From an uncultured Bacteroidota bacterium (GTDB lineage: Bacteria; Bacteroidota; Bacteroidia; Chitinophagales; Chitinophagaceae): DNA of 46,761 bases. Shown here piece after piece: positions 33,843 to 41,907 of the stretch; positions within the stretch are counted from its first letter, which is position 1, and each line of letters starts with the position of its first letter. The notes under the pieces are model-generated. The model was not told the DNA's origin, did no database searches, and saw only the letters and a list, made by a program, of their open reading frames with translations. The stretch is from assembly GCA_903839875.1 (NCBI GenBank), contig CAIMDZ010000198.1, positions 1 through 46,761 of the forward strand, given 5' to 3'. The position numbers were made by a program, and so were the translations under genes.

Positions 33843-34958
33843 ATGAAGGATATCAGATTAATGAAGGGCAACGAAGCTATAGCAGAAGGTGTTATTCGTG
33901 CCGGATGTGACGGGTATTTTGGTTACCCTATTACCCCGCAATCAGAAGTGCTGGAATATTTATCGGCGGCCAATACTAAGCAAAGGACCGGTATGATTGT
34001 ACTACAGGCCGAAAGTGAAATCGCATCTATTCACATGGTATATGGTGGTGCAGCGGCTGGTAAAAGAGTAATGACTTCTTCTTCAAGTCCGGGCATCAGC
34101 CTGATGCAGGAAGGTATTTCATTTATGGCCGGAACAGAACTGCCATGCCTGCTGCTGAACGTTGTAAGAGGTGGTCCGGGATTAGGAACTATTCAGCCTT
34201 CTCAATCCGATTATTTCCAGGCAGTAAAAGGCGGCGGACACGGAGATTATAAAATGATCGTTCTGGCTCCGGCATCGGTACAGGAAATGTATGATTTTGC
34301 TAAGCTGGGATTTGACCTTGCGTTCAAACACCGCATTCAGGTGATGGTATTATCAGATGGCGCTATCGGGCAGATGATGGAAAAGGTAGAACTGGATGAA
34401 GAGATACCTCGTTTGACGGATGCGGAAATTGTAAAAAAATACCCATGGGCCACAACCGGAAAGACACCAGACAGGGAACGCAATATTATTACTTCACTGG
34501 ATCTGAATCCTGTGAAACAGGAGATCATAAATATTAACCTCCAGAAGAAATTCAAGCATATCCAGGAGACTGAGGTTCGTTTCGAACGCATCATGTGTGA
34601 TGATGCCGAATACTTATTTGTTGCCTACGGATCGAGTGCCCGTGTTTGCCAGAAAGCGGTAATGTTGGGAAGAGCGAAGGGAATCAAAGTTGGATTGCTG
34701 CGCCCGATCACTCTTTTCCCTTTCCCTTCAATTGAGTTAGCGAAACTTGCAAAGCAGGTAAAAGGCATGCAGGCAATTGAAATGAGCGCCGGGCAAATGG
34801 TGGAAGATGTGCGGCTGGCGGTAAATGGCGCCGTGCCTGTAGAGCATTATGGCCGCCTGGGTGGAATTATACCTGCACCGGATGAGGTATTGAATGTACT
34901 TGAACAAAATTTTATAATTTCTAAAAAAGAGAAAAAATATGAGCCAGCTACTTACTAG
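33843..34958 (+). CDS. korA: 2-oxoacid:ferredoxin oxidoreductase alpha subunit
   Basis: A 371-residue subunit containing the PFOR-II pyrimidine-binding domain (GYFGYPITPQSEVLEYL, about 27-43) and the transketolase C-terminal domain (about 270-360). In the complex it helps bind TPP and CoA. Bacteroidota copies are annotated either as 2-oxoglutarate- (Kor) or branched-chain (Vor) specific, and the sequence alone does not settle this. It overlaps the next gene by 20 bp. Confidence 0.9.
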   Translation: MKDIRLMKGNEAIAEGVIRAGCDGYFGYPITPQSEVLEYLSAANTKQRTGMIVLQAESEIASIHMVYGGAAAGKRVMTSSSSPGISLMQEGISFMAGTELPCLLLNVVRGGPGLGTIQPSQSDYFQAVKGGGHGDYKMIVLAPASVQEMYDFAKLGFDLAFKHRIQVMVLSDGAIGQMMEKVELDEEIPRLTDAEIVKKYPWATTGKTPDRERNIITSLDLNPVKQEIININLQKKFKHIQETEVRFERIMCDDAEYLFVAYGSSARVCQKAVMLGRAKGIKVGLLRPITLFPFPSIELAKLAKQVKGMQAIEMSAGQMVEDVRLAVNGAVPVEHYGRLGGIIPAPDEVLNVLEQNFIISKKEKKYEPATY

Positions 34959-35721
34959 GGAAGAGATATGTGTACCGGAAAATGAGGTTTACTCCAGGAC
35001 CTGTTTGCTGACAGACGCTGCGCTTTCCTACTGCCCCGGTTGCGGACATGGTACTGCACACCGTCTGATAATGGAAACTATTGAAGAAATGAATCTGCAG
35101 GCAGATACTATTGGCGTTGCCCCGGTGGGTTGTTCGGTACTTGCTTATGATTTTATGGATATTGACATGCAGCAGGCTGCCCATGGCAGGGCGCCCGCAG
35201 TTGCCACAGGTATTAAAAGGCTTTACCCCAATAAATTCGTATTCACCTACCAGGGAGATGGTGACCTTGCTGCAATAGGTACAGGAGAAACAATACATGC
35301 CTGCAACCGTGGAGAGAATATCACCATATTTTTTGTGAATAACGGAATATATGGAATGACAGGAGGCCAAATGGCGCCAACAACATTACCCGGTATGAAA
35401 ACAGCCACCTCACCTTACGGGAGAGATACTGAAACCATGGGTTATCCGTTGAAGATTACTGAATTGATAGCCATGCTCCCCGGCACATACTATGTCACCC
35501 GTCAGTCTGTACATACTCCGGCAAATGTGCGTAAGTGTAAAAAAGCAATTGAAAAGGCAATTCAATATCAGAAACTGAACAAAGGATTATGCTTTGTTGA
35601 AATAGTTTCCAACTGCAATTCGGGCTGGAAAATGACGCCATTGGAATCCAATAAATGGATGGAAGAAAACATGTTCCCTATGTATCCGCTCGGTGACATT
35701 AAAGTTCCGAAACAAATCTGA
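34939..35721 (+). CDS. korB: 2-oxoacid:ferredoxin oxidoreductase beta subunit (TPP)
   Basis: A 260-residue TPP-binding catalytic subunit. The N-terminal CPGCGHGTAH is the conserved metal and TPP-side Cys motif, and the GDG motif is QGDGDLAAIGTGETIHACNRG followed by NNGIYGMTGGQMAPTT. These residues place it in the 2-oxoglutarate/branched-chain family. The overlap with korA implies translational coupling. Together with korC it would form the core alpha-beta-gamma-delta enzyme. Confidence 0.93.
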   Translation: MSQLLTREEICVPENEVYSRTCLLTDAALSYCPGCGHGTAHRLIMETIEEMNLQADTIGVAPVGCSVLAYDFMDIDMQQAAHGRAPAVATGIKRLYPNKFVFTYQGDGDLAAIGTGETIHACNRGENITIFFVNNGIYGMTGGQMAPTTLPGMKTATSPYGRDTETMGYPLKITELIAMLPGTYYVTRQSVHTPANVRKCKKAIEKAIQYQKLNKGLCFVEIVSNCNSGWKMTPLESNKWMEENMFPMYPLGDIKVPKQI

Positions 35722-35774
35722 TCAGTATAAAAAATAAATTCAACAACATTGAATTGAAAAATAAAAATTAAATT

Positions 35775-36329
35775 ATGACCGAAGAAATAATCATAGCCGG
35801 ATTTGGTGGACAAGGTGTTTTGTCAATGGGGAAAATTCTTGCCTATTCAGGAATGATGCAGGATAAAGAAGTAAGCTGGTTTCCATCATATGGCCCTGAA
35901 ATGCGCGGTGGAACAGCTAATGTTACAGTAATTATCAGTGATGAACGTATTAGTTCCCCTATTTTAAACAAGTTTGATACTGCTATCATTTTGAATCAGC
36001 AATCAATGGATAAATTTGAGGGGACAGTTAAGCCTGGCGGTGTTTTAATTTATGATCCTAATGGGATTGTGCGTCATCCGGAAAGAACCGATATCAATAT
36101 TTATACCATTGACGCCGCTGACGAAGCTGCCAGGTTAGGGTTAAAAAAAGTGTTCAATATGCTGGTTCTGGGTGCATTTTTAAAATTGAAACCCCTGATA
36201 GAACCGGAATATATGCACAAAGGATTGGAGAAATCATTGCCGTTGCGTCATCATAACACAATCCCTGAAAACGAAAAGGCAATTGCCAGGGGAATGGAGT
36301 TGGTTATGCCAAAGCATTTGTTGAATTGA
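35775..36329 (+). CDS. korC: 2-oxoacid:ferredoxin oxidoreductase gamma subunit
   Basis: A 184-residue subunit with the family start IIAGFGGQGVLSMGKILA and the WFPSYGPEMRGGTANV motif of the 2-oxoacid:acceptor oxidoreductase gamma domain. Residues 40-60 contain the GGTANVTVIIS strand. It is last in the operon, 53 bp after korB. The enzyme makes or uses low-potential ferredoxin, useful for an organism that shifts between oxic and anoxic growth. Confidence 0.92.
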   Translation: MTEEIIIAGFGGQGVLSMGKILAYSGMMQDKEVSWFPSYGPEMRGGTANVTVIISDERISSPILNKFDTAIILNQQSMDKFEGTVKPGGVLIYDPNGIVRHPERTDINIYTIDAADEAARLGLKKVFNMLVLGAFLKLKPLIEPEYMHKGLEKSLPLRHHNTIPENEKAIARGMELVMPKHLLN

Positions 36330-36367
36330 TTTTTCGTCATCATTCCCTACCAAATTATACTTGACAG

Positions 36368-36517
36368 GGCAATGTCATTAACTTTAGATAGTCCGGAGGA
36401 CTTAAATGTGAATAGCCATGGGTGCAACCCACGGTAAACCAAAAATATGGACGAACCCCGAAGGTGGTTGAATGTGGTGTGGGTACTAACAATTTCGCTT
36501 AATTCAATGACATTGCC
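36368..36517. mobile_element. Structured miniature element, family 2, copy B
   Basis: A 150-bp copy with ends GGGCAATGTCATTAA and TCAATGACATTGCC. The three hairpins are GTCC-GGA-GGAC, CCATGGGT-GCA-ACCCACGG and AACCCC-GAAG-GTGGTT. The first stem differs from copy A at both arms but still pairs. No ORF is present. It lies in the intergenic region before anmK. Confidence 0.75.
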
Positions 36518-36597
36518 TTGTGAACTATATAACTGCTAAACAAATTCCTAATCCCGCAACAAACTAATTCCCAAAAACAAATTCCTACTTTTACACA

Positions 36598-37686
36598 ATG
36601 ATTTATAAGGTTATAGGCCTGATGTCAGGTAGTTCATTGGATGGTCTGGATATTGCCTGCGTTCAGTTGGAAGAGGTAAGGGGGAAGTGGAACTATGAAA
36701 TTTTAAATGCGGATTGTATCCCCTACAATGATAAAATGCTCAGCGATCTGCAGCATGCCACTGGAATAAATGTGAGTGATTTTCTGCGGCTTAATACCCG
36801 TTATGGAAAATACCTGGGAGAAAGGATCAATGATTTTATTGCGGCTCATGAATTAAAACATAAGGTACATTTCATTGCATCACACGGTCATACAGTTTTT
36901 CATGAGCCGCATAACGCCATAACCTGCCAGATAGGAGATGGGGCATCAATAGCTGCTGTTACGGGCTTGCCCGTGATCAGCGATTTGCGGGCGATGGATG
37001 TGGCGCTGGGAGGGCAGGGCGCTCCAATAGTGCCTATAGGCGATAAACTCCTGTTCGGCGAATATGATTTCCTGTTGAACATAGGTGGTATTGCCAACAT
37101 TACTGTTCCGCACCAGGGCTCTTTATTAGCCTATGACATATGCCCCGCTAACCAGATATTGAACGGGCTTGCCCATCGGGAGGGCAAAACAATGGATGAA
37201 AATGGCGACATGGCTGCTTCTGGCTATCTGTTGGCTGATGTGCTGGATGAATTGAATGACTCTGGTTACTACCATTTGCCCTCTCCCAAATCATTAAGTA
37301 ATGAAGAAGCGCGCGATATTGTATTCCCGAAATTATTGATGACCAGCCACACTACATACGACTTGTTGAATACGGTTACCCGGCATATTGCCGAACAGGT
37401 TGCTAATGCGGTGCGTCAACATCCGCATGGAAAAGCAGAGGCTACATTACTGGCAACCGGCGGTGGTGCGTTCAATAGCTTTCTGATCATGCTGCTGGAG
37501 CAGGAGTTGGCGCCTTTAAAAGTAAAAGTTGTGGTTCCGGACGCCAACGTAGTGAAATACAAAGAAGCCCTTGTAATGGCGCTCATTGGTACGCTCAGGT
37601 GGCGTGAAGAAGTAAATGTACTAAGCAGTGTGACCGGGGCAAAGAGAGATAGTGTCGGTGGTGCGTTGTGGCTGGGGAATGGTTGA
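36598..37686 (+). CDS. anmK: Anhydro-N-acetylmuramic acid kinase
   Basis: It phosphorylates 1,6-anhydro-MurNAc from peptidoglycan turnover to MurNAc-6-phosphate, using ATP. The 362-residue product has the family start IGLMSGSSLDGLDIA, IASHGHTVFHEP, FLLNIGGIANIT and ATGGGAFNSFLI. Length matches the family. TACTTTTA, a degenerate -7 box, ends 4 nt before the ATG. The stop TGA is part of a GTTGA repeat tract that continues downstream. Confidence 0.93.
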   Translation: MIYKVIGLMSGSSLDGLDIACVQLEEVRGKWNYEILNADCIPYNDKMLSDLQHATGINVSDFLRLNTRYGKYLGERINDFIAAHELKHKVHFIASHGHTVFHEPHNAITCQIGDGASIAAVTGLPVISDLRAMDVALGGQGAPIVPIGDKLLFGEYDFLLNIGGIANITVPHQGSLLAYDICPANQILNGLAHREGKTMDENGDMAASGYLLADVLDELNDSGYYHLPSPKSLSNEEARDIVFPKLLMTSHTTYDLLNTVTRHIAEQVANAVRQHPHGKAEATLLATGGGAFNSFLIMLLEQELAPLKVKVVVPDANVVKYKEALVMALIGTLRWREEVNVLSSVTGAKRDSVGGALWLGNG

Positions 37687-37705
37687 TTGGTTGATAGGTT
37701 GAATT
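37682..37705. repeat. GTTGAT-type octamer tract at anmK end
   Basis: Three octamers, GTTGATTG, GTTGATAG and GTTGAATT, follow without spacing. The anmK stop codon TGA lies within the first. Confidence 0.7.
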
Positions 37706-37714
37706 GTTATTGTT

Positions 37715-38173
37715 TCAACGTCTGTGGTTTATGTCTTCACGAGTGTAGGTGGTTTTGGAGGGGTAGTCCATATCAAAGATCGGCTTTGGGCAATGGGTTA
37801 TAATAGTCTGGTCGAAGAAGCATTTTATTATATGGGGTTTCATGTTAAAGTTTAATTTGGTCTCGTTTACCGAAACCCGTACACCAGTCTGTAAAACGGA
37901 ATCGAAGCCCATCGACACAACTTGAATATGGTAAATACCTTGCTCTATAGGTTTGATAACATAATTCCCATCATAATCAGTGACTGTACCGCCCTTGAGG
38001 GAATCGTTCCTCAATACCATTACAGATGCACTGATCATGGGCTCTTTTCTGTCGTTCAGAACCCTTCCGCTAATACTTTGTGCACGAAGCGTACTAATTT
38101 GAAAGAAAATCGTCAGAAATAATCCAGCAATAGTTTTAATCACAGAGGTTAATATGGTTTTATTTACTTCCAT
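37715..38173 (-). CDS. Carboxypeptidase-regulatory-like secreted protein
   Basis: A 152-residue protein with a signal peptide or membrane anchor (about 10-31) and one CarboxypepD_reg-like beta-sandwich domain (about 34-112). The domain signature is SISGRVLNDRKEPMISASVMV, then TVTDYDGNYVIKPIEQG. The C-terminus (FDMDYPSKTTYTREDINHRR) resembles the linker that normally leads into a TonB plug, but the protein stops there. It lies 4 bp after the preceding gene and is clearly its partial duplicate. Confidence 0.8.
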   Translation of the reverse strand: MEVNKTILTSVIKTIAGLFLTIFFQISTLRAQSISGRVLNDRKEPMISASVMVLRNDSLKGGTVTDYDGNYVIKPIEQGIYHIQVVSMGFDSVLQTGVRVSVNETKLNFNMKPHIIKCFFDQTIITHCPKPIFDMDYPSKTTYTREDINHRR

Positions 38174-38177
38174 CTTT

Positions 38178-39101
38178 TTACAAAGGCATGTGGCTTATTT
38201 CTTCCCGTGAATAAGTTCTTTTGGTAGGAGCATCCATATCGAATACATGTAGGTTACACTCCGATCGGAATTGTACATACTCTTGGGGGATTGGAGTTTG
38301 TTTATGGTCCCTGACAGTACTTTTGTGCATTACAACCGGTATTAAGTCAATCTTATCCTGTGCGGTACTTACGCTGTGAGATATGCGAACTAATCCACCT
38401 GATAACCCACCTCCGCATACAGGCCTGTATTCTTGCAGACGAAATGGGCTTCTTTTCATTTGAAAGTTAATAGTTGTGGTTGCGCCTGAAGCCACAACAA
38501 CCGATTTTGCATTCATGGAGTCATAACTCATAGCCAGGATATGCATGTCATAATCCCCTGGATCAAGTGGTTTAATGGCATAATACCCATCATAGTCGCT
38601 TACGTTACCGCCCTTTAAGGTTCCGTTCTGAATCACCTGTATGGCAGCATTGATAAAGGGCTCTTTTTTCTCATCAAGAATACGTCCATTGATTTCGCCC
38701 TGAATTATTTTTGCAATAGGTTTTCCTTTTATGTTTTGCAGTGTTTGAGGCAGGCTATGGTGTTTCAGTTTCAGCATCTGAAAGTTCAGGGTTGTGGCAT
38801 TACCGGAAACAACAACTACCGACCTTGCCATTATAGAATCATAACCGGGGTAAACAACCACCATGTCGTAATTACCCGCCGCAAGCGGCTTAACTTCGTA
38901 ATTGCCATCGCAGTCTGTCTCGTCACATCCCTGTAAGACTCCGTCAACGTACACCTTGATGGTCGCATTATTCAATGGCTCATTTTTATCATCAAGCACA
39001 TGCCCTGTAATCGCTCCCTGCGGAGAAACAAATGAAGAGAGAAAAACCAAAATCGCCACAAAGGCAATTCGAACGCCGGATACTGTAGTGTATGTGTGCA
39101 T
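38178..39101 (-). CDS. Secreted protein with two CarboxypepD_reg-like domains
   Basis: A 307-residue exported protein. A signal segment (about 8-26) is followed by two carboxypeptidase-regulatory-like domains (about 30-115 and 135-220), each with the GxVLDDKNEPLxxA and DYDGxYxIKPLxxG pattern. Then comes a C-terminal part with a Ser/Gly/Cys stretch and the end FDMDAPTKRTYSREEISHMPL. That end resembles the TonB-dependent receptor linker TREEIxxMP. No plug or barrel follows. Surface or periplasmic location is likely. Confidence 0.8.
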   Translation of the reverse strand: MHTYTTVSGVRIAFVAILVFLSSFVSPQGAITGHVLDDKNEPLNNATIKVYVDGVLQGCDETDCDGNYEVKPLAAGNYDMVVVYPGYDSIMARSVVVVSGNATTLNFQMLKLKHHSLPQTLQNIKGKPIAKIIQGEINGRILDEKKEPFINAAIQVIQNGTLKGGNVSDYDGYYAIKPLDPGDYDMHILAMSYDSMNAKSVVVASGATTTINFQMKRSPFRLQEYRPVCGGGLSGGLVRISHSVSTAQDKIDLIPVVMHKSTVRDHKQTPIPQEYVQFRSECNLHVFDMDAPTKRTYSREEISHMPL

Positions 39102-39184
39102 AAGTTCTGGTTTAAATGTTTAACAATGCTTTCTACTTATATAGACGTAATTCTTTGTTAAAAACTTGGGTTTCACACAAATTA

Positions 39185-39631
39185 TTATCTCAGCCTCATA
39201 TATTTTCTTCTGTTGTATTCATAATCATCTATTATAGGGCTAGAGGGCATCTTACGGTCATTATATTTTGGAATGTAAAAACTGTTGGGTGTTGTCTCGT
39301 CCTGGGTAACCGGAATATGAATAATTATACTGGTTCTGTAGCCCGTCTTTGTAGCCTTGATATCGTAATGACCGGGATTCAGATAATAAAAATAGTAGTG
39401 GCCTTCCTCATCGGTTGTAGTCCTGGCTATTATTTTATCCTTTTGCATCAGCACCAGATCAGCGCCGGCTACAGCCTCCATGTTGCCCATTAATTTCCCT
39501 TCTATGCCACCTACACCGGTTTGAGGTGTTGTATGATCAATATAATCTGTGGTGGTACACGCACAATTTCCGGGGGATGGTGAAAATAAAAAAAATGTTA
39601 AACCAAGGATGGCGGTGGTAAAAATGCGCAT
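39185..39631 (-). CDS. Carboxypeptidase-regulatory-like secreted protein
   Basis: A 148-residue protein with a signal peptide (MRIFTTAILGLTFFLFSPSPG) and one CarboxypepD_reg-like domain: GGIEGKLMGNMEAVAGADLVLMQ, then TTTDEEGHYYFYYLNPGHYDIKATK. The C-terminus is basic and Tyr-rich (YEYNRRKYMRLR). The open frame begins upstream inside the miniature repeat at 39644, but the ATG at 39631 gives the signal peptide. It is probably the first gene of a minus-strand group with the two other CarboxypepD-like genes. Confidence 0.75.
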   Translation of the reverse strand: MRIFTTAILGLTFFLFSPSPGNCACTTTDYIDHTTPQTGVGGIEGKLMGNMEAVAGADLVLMQKDKIIARTTTDEEGHYYFYYLNPGHYDIKATKTGYRTSIIIHIPVTQDETTPNSFYIPKYNDRKMPSSPIIDDYEYNRRKYMRLR

Positions 39632-39643
39632 ATAGTGTGTTTT

Positions 39644-39803
39644 AGGAACGGTGACAAAATAATTCCTGCAATCTGACTTGTTCTTTTCCATTTTTTCTGC
39701 GTTGGAAAAAGCCTTAAATAGGGCTGCTATTCTCGGTTTTCCCGCCTTGAAAAAAAGAAAAATAATTGCGCCATATCATAGGAATTATTTTGCCAACGTT
39801 CCT
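39644..39803. mobile_element. MITE-like element, family 1, copy B
   Basis: A 160-bp element with 26-bp imperfect inverted ends (39644-39669, 39778-39803; core TGACAAAATAATTCCT). Interior blocks TGTTCTTTTCCATTT, CCTTAAATAG and GCTATTC match the 159-bp copy at 3490. It ends 13 bp before the start codon of the minus-strand gene at 39631. No ORF. Confidence 0.75.
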
Positions 39804-39879
39804 TACTGTCTTAAAAGTACAGTATTTCCCCGTTATATGTAAACGCAGATATGTTAAAGACTTTATAATTTGGGGAAAG

Positions 39880-40242
39880 TTAATATTGCCCTGTGCTCAG
39901 CATCACCAGTGTACATGCCTCAATGGTATTAATTCCTGCCTGTATTGCAAGGCGTTCCAGGTCTTCATTTTCTGCCCCCGGATTGAATATTATGCGTCTT
40001 GGTTTCAGAGATAGTATATAATCATAATAGGGTTCCTGGTGGAGCGGGTTCAGGTAAAGAGTTACTGTATCTATATCATCCCTATTTACGTGTTGGGTTT
40101 CTATCGCTACGTTTTTCACCTTTCCGGCTCTCTTACCTATTGCCACCACTTCTTTGCCCTTACCAAGCAGCTTAAGAATGGCCATATTGCTATATCTGTC
40201 GGGGTTTTCAGAGGCGCCAAGCACCAGGGTTTTGTTTTTCAT
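39880..40242 (-). CDS. CoA-binding domain protein
   Basis: A 120-residue Rossmann-fold CoA-binding protein (CoA_binding_2/YccU-like). Motifs are TLVLGASENPDRYSNMAI, VVAIGKRAGKV and IIFNPGAENEDLERLA, then GINTIEACTLVML. The family has the fold of succinyl-CoA synthetase but no ligase domain; its function is not settled. Single gene, divergent from the glycan locus. Confidence 0.85.
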   Translation of the reverse strand: MKNKTLVLGASENPDRYSNMAILKLLGKGKEVVAIGKRAGKVKNVAIETQHVNRDDIDTVTLYLNPLHQEPYYDYILSLKPRRIIFNPGAENEDLERLAIQAGINTIEACTLVMLSTGQY

Positions 40243-40268
40243 CCGAAAATAATTGTCTTTTTAATTGC

Positions 40269-40362
40269 TCCCGATAGCTATCGGGAGAACTCCCATGAAC
40301 TTGTGAAAGTTTGCAAACAGAGGATTTCCATTGGTCTGTGTGCTTCCCGATAGCTATCGGGA
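40269..40362. repeat. Two TCCCGATAGCTATCGGGA palindromes
   Basis: The perfect 18-bp palindrome TCCCGATAGCTATCGGGA occurs at 40269-40286 and again at 40345-40362. It lies in the gap between two divergent genes. Such GATAGCTATC palindromes are common intergenic repeats in Bacteroidota. Confidence 0.85.
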
Positions 40363-40456
40363 CAACTTTAGCATGGTCGTTTCATAACACACAATTCACT
40401 ACAAAATTATGCCATTATTTTCTAAATGCCTTTCTAATAATTATCTTTAACCGTTA

Positions 40457-41077
40457 ATGCCACGCTCCTCGTTCATATACGTTACTGTCATTAAGCCCCT
40501 GCTTGATTTTGTAGTTGCATTAATAATGTTCGTAGTATTATCTCCTTTGTTTATTGTTGTCACTCTATTGCTGGCCATTGCTAACGGCGGGCAACCATTT
40601 TTCCTGCAACGAAGGCCAGGTAAAAATGAACGGTTATTTAAAGTGATCAAGTACAAAACCATGAATGAGCGGAAAGACAAAAACGGACAATTGCTCCCGG
40701 ATGCCGAACGGTTGACACCTATCGGCAGATGGGTAAGGAAAACTTCTGTGGATGAAGTACCTCAACTACTTAATGTGCTAAAGGGAGACATGAGCATCAT
40801 TGGTCCGAGGCCTTTGCTGGAGGAATACCTGCCCTTATACAATGAAACCCAAAAACACCGCCATGATGTGCGCCCCGGCATCACAGGCTGGGCGCAGATA
40901 AATGGCCGCAATGCCATAAGCTGGAAACAAAAATTCGAGTATGATGTGTGGTATGTAAATAACGTAACTTTTCTGCTCGACCTGAAGATATTGTGGCGAA
41001 CTTTCAGGAATGTAGCACAGTCAGAGGGTATTAGCTCAGAGACTTCTGTGACGATGGAGAAATTCAGGGGGAATTAA
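40457..41077 (+). CDS. pglC: Undecaprenyl-phosphate sugar phosphotransferase (PglC/WcaJ-type)
   Basis: A 206-residue bacterial sugar transferase that moves a sugar-1-phosphate to undecaprenyl phosphate, starting a lipid-linked glycan. A membrane segment (about 12-43) is followed by the cytosolic domain: FFLQRRPGKNERLFKVIKYKTM, RKTSVDEVPQLLNVLKGDMS, IIGPRPL and RPGITGWAQINGR. The short form without extra helices is the PglC type. The -7 box TATCTTTA ends 7 nt before the ATG. With the PglD- and PglE-like genes downstream, a bacillosamine-type sugar is a likely substrate. Confidence 0.88.
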   Translation: MPRSSFIYVTVIKPLLDFVVALIMFVVLSPLFIVVTLLLAIANGGQPFFLQRRPGKNERLFKVIKYKTMNERKDKNGQLLPDAERLTPIGRWVRKTSVDEVPQLLNVLKGDMSIIGPRPLLEEYLPLYNETQKHRHDVRPGITGWAQINGRNAISWKQKFEYDVWYVNNVTFLLDLKILWRTFRNVAQSEGISSETSVTMEKFRGN

Positions 41078-41132
41078 AACATTATAAACAAACATTACTA
41101 TGATCATTATTTTAGCGTAATAATTTTTACAA

Positions 41133-41585
41133 ATGGATATTGAAAAGTATGATTATGTTATAAATGAAATGCTGCTTGACTATGAGTTTGAGAGCGATGG
41201 GCCAAGAGGAAAGATCAAGAAACTTGTCAGTTTTGTGCCGCAGAATGTAGGCGGTACAACCTATTTTAATTTAGGTTTCGGAGATTTAATTGTCGAAACA
41301 GGTAAGATAAATGACCTTTCAGTTTCTGACAATAAGGATACACAAAAAATATTGGCAACAATAGCAGCAACTGTGTTGGAGTTTACTAATCATTTTCCTG
41401 ATATGATGGTTTATGCCAGGGGGAGTACTCCTGCAAGAACAAGACTTTATCAAATGGGAATAACAGCCAACCTAACTGAAATTGAACCATTGCTAAAGGT
41501 ATTTGGTTTTATAAATGGGAAATGGCAGCCTTTTGAGAAAAATGTTAACTATGAAGCATTTTTAGCATTGAGGAAAAAATTGTAA
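41133..41585 (+). CDS. DUF6934 family protein
   Basis: A 150-residue protein that matches the DUF6934 pattern common in Bacteroidota: YEFESDGPRGKIKKLVSF, YFNLGFGDL, NKDTQKILATIAATV and the signature ARGSTPARTRLYQMGI. Members are frequently followed by a short basic protein, as here (41609-41761). This and the wide spread suggest a toxin-antitoxin or other two-gene defence module. The function is not established. It sits inside the glycan locus, an accessory insertion. Confidence 0.8.
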   Translation: MDIEKYDYVINEMLLDYEFESDGPRGKIKKLVSFVPQNVGGTTYFNLGFGDLIVETGKINDLSVSDNKDTQKILATIAATVLEFTNHFPDMMVYARGSTPARTRLYQMGITANLTEIEPLLKVFGFINGKWQPFEKNVNYEAFLALRKKL

Positions 41586-41608
41586 TTTTGTTTAGTATAA
41601 TGCAGGTT

Positions 41609-41761
41609 ATGAAAAATACAATAAAGAGTCAACCAAAAGGGAAGGTAAGTAAAGACGTAAAATCCTACGGTAACGATCCTTATTTTCAGAAAAAAGCAAA
41701 AGAATCAAAAGCTTTTTTAGAAAAACATGGGTTTCCTGAAGAACTGATAATAAAAAAGTGA
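41609..41761 (+). CDS. Small basic partner of the DUF6934 protein
   Basis: A 50-residue gene. The product (MKNTIKSQPKGKVSKDVKSY through FLEKHGFPEELIIKK) is basic at the N-terminus and helical at the C-terminus. An in-frame ATG at 41600 is an alternative start. It begins 15-24 bp after the DUF6934 stop codon, which fits translational linkage. No sequence family is known to me. Confidence 0.6.
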   Translation: MKNTIKSQPKGKVSKDVKSYGNDPYFQKKAKESKAFLEKHGFPEELIIKK

Positions 41762-41907
41762 TTTATTGAAATTTGGCTAAATACTACTGGATTATATAAG
41801 CCTATCTTTATTCCTGTCCCACCATCCTCTTGTAATTTGTTTATCTTAGTTGGGAAACCCTTAACCCATAATTTTCTCTTATTTTTACACCTAATTTCAG
41901 TCGGAGT

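Noticed and set aside
40266-40365. Operator pair or CRISPR-like unit from the two GATAGCTATC palindromes
   Set aside because: Only two copies exist here and similar palindromes are widespread in Bacteroidota intergenic DNA, so a specific regulatory role is not supported.
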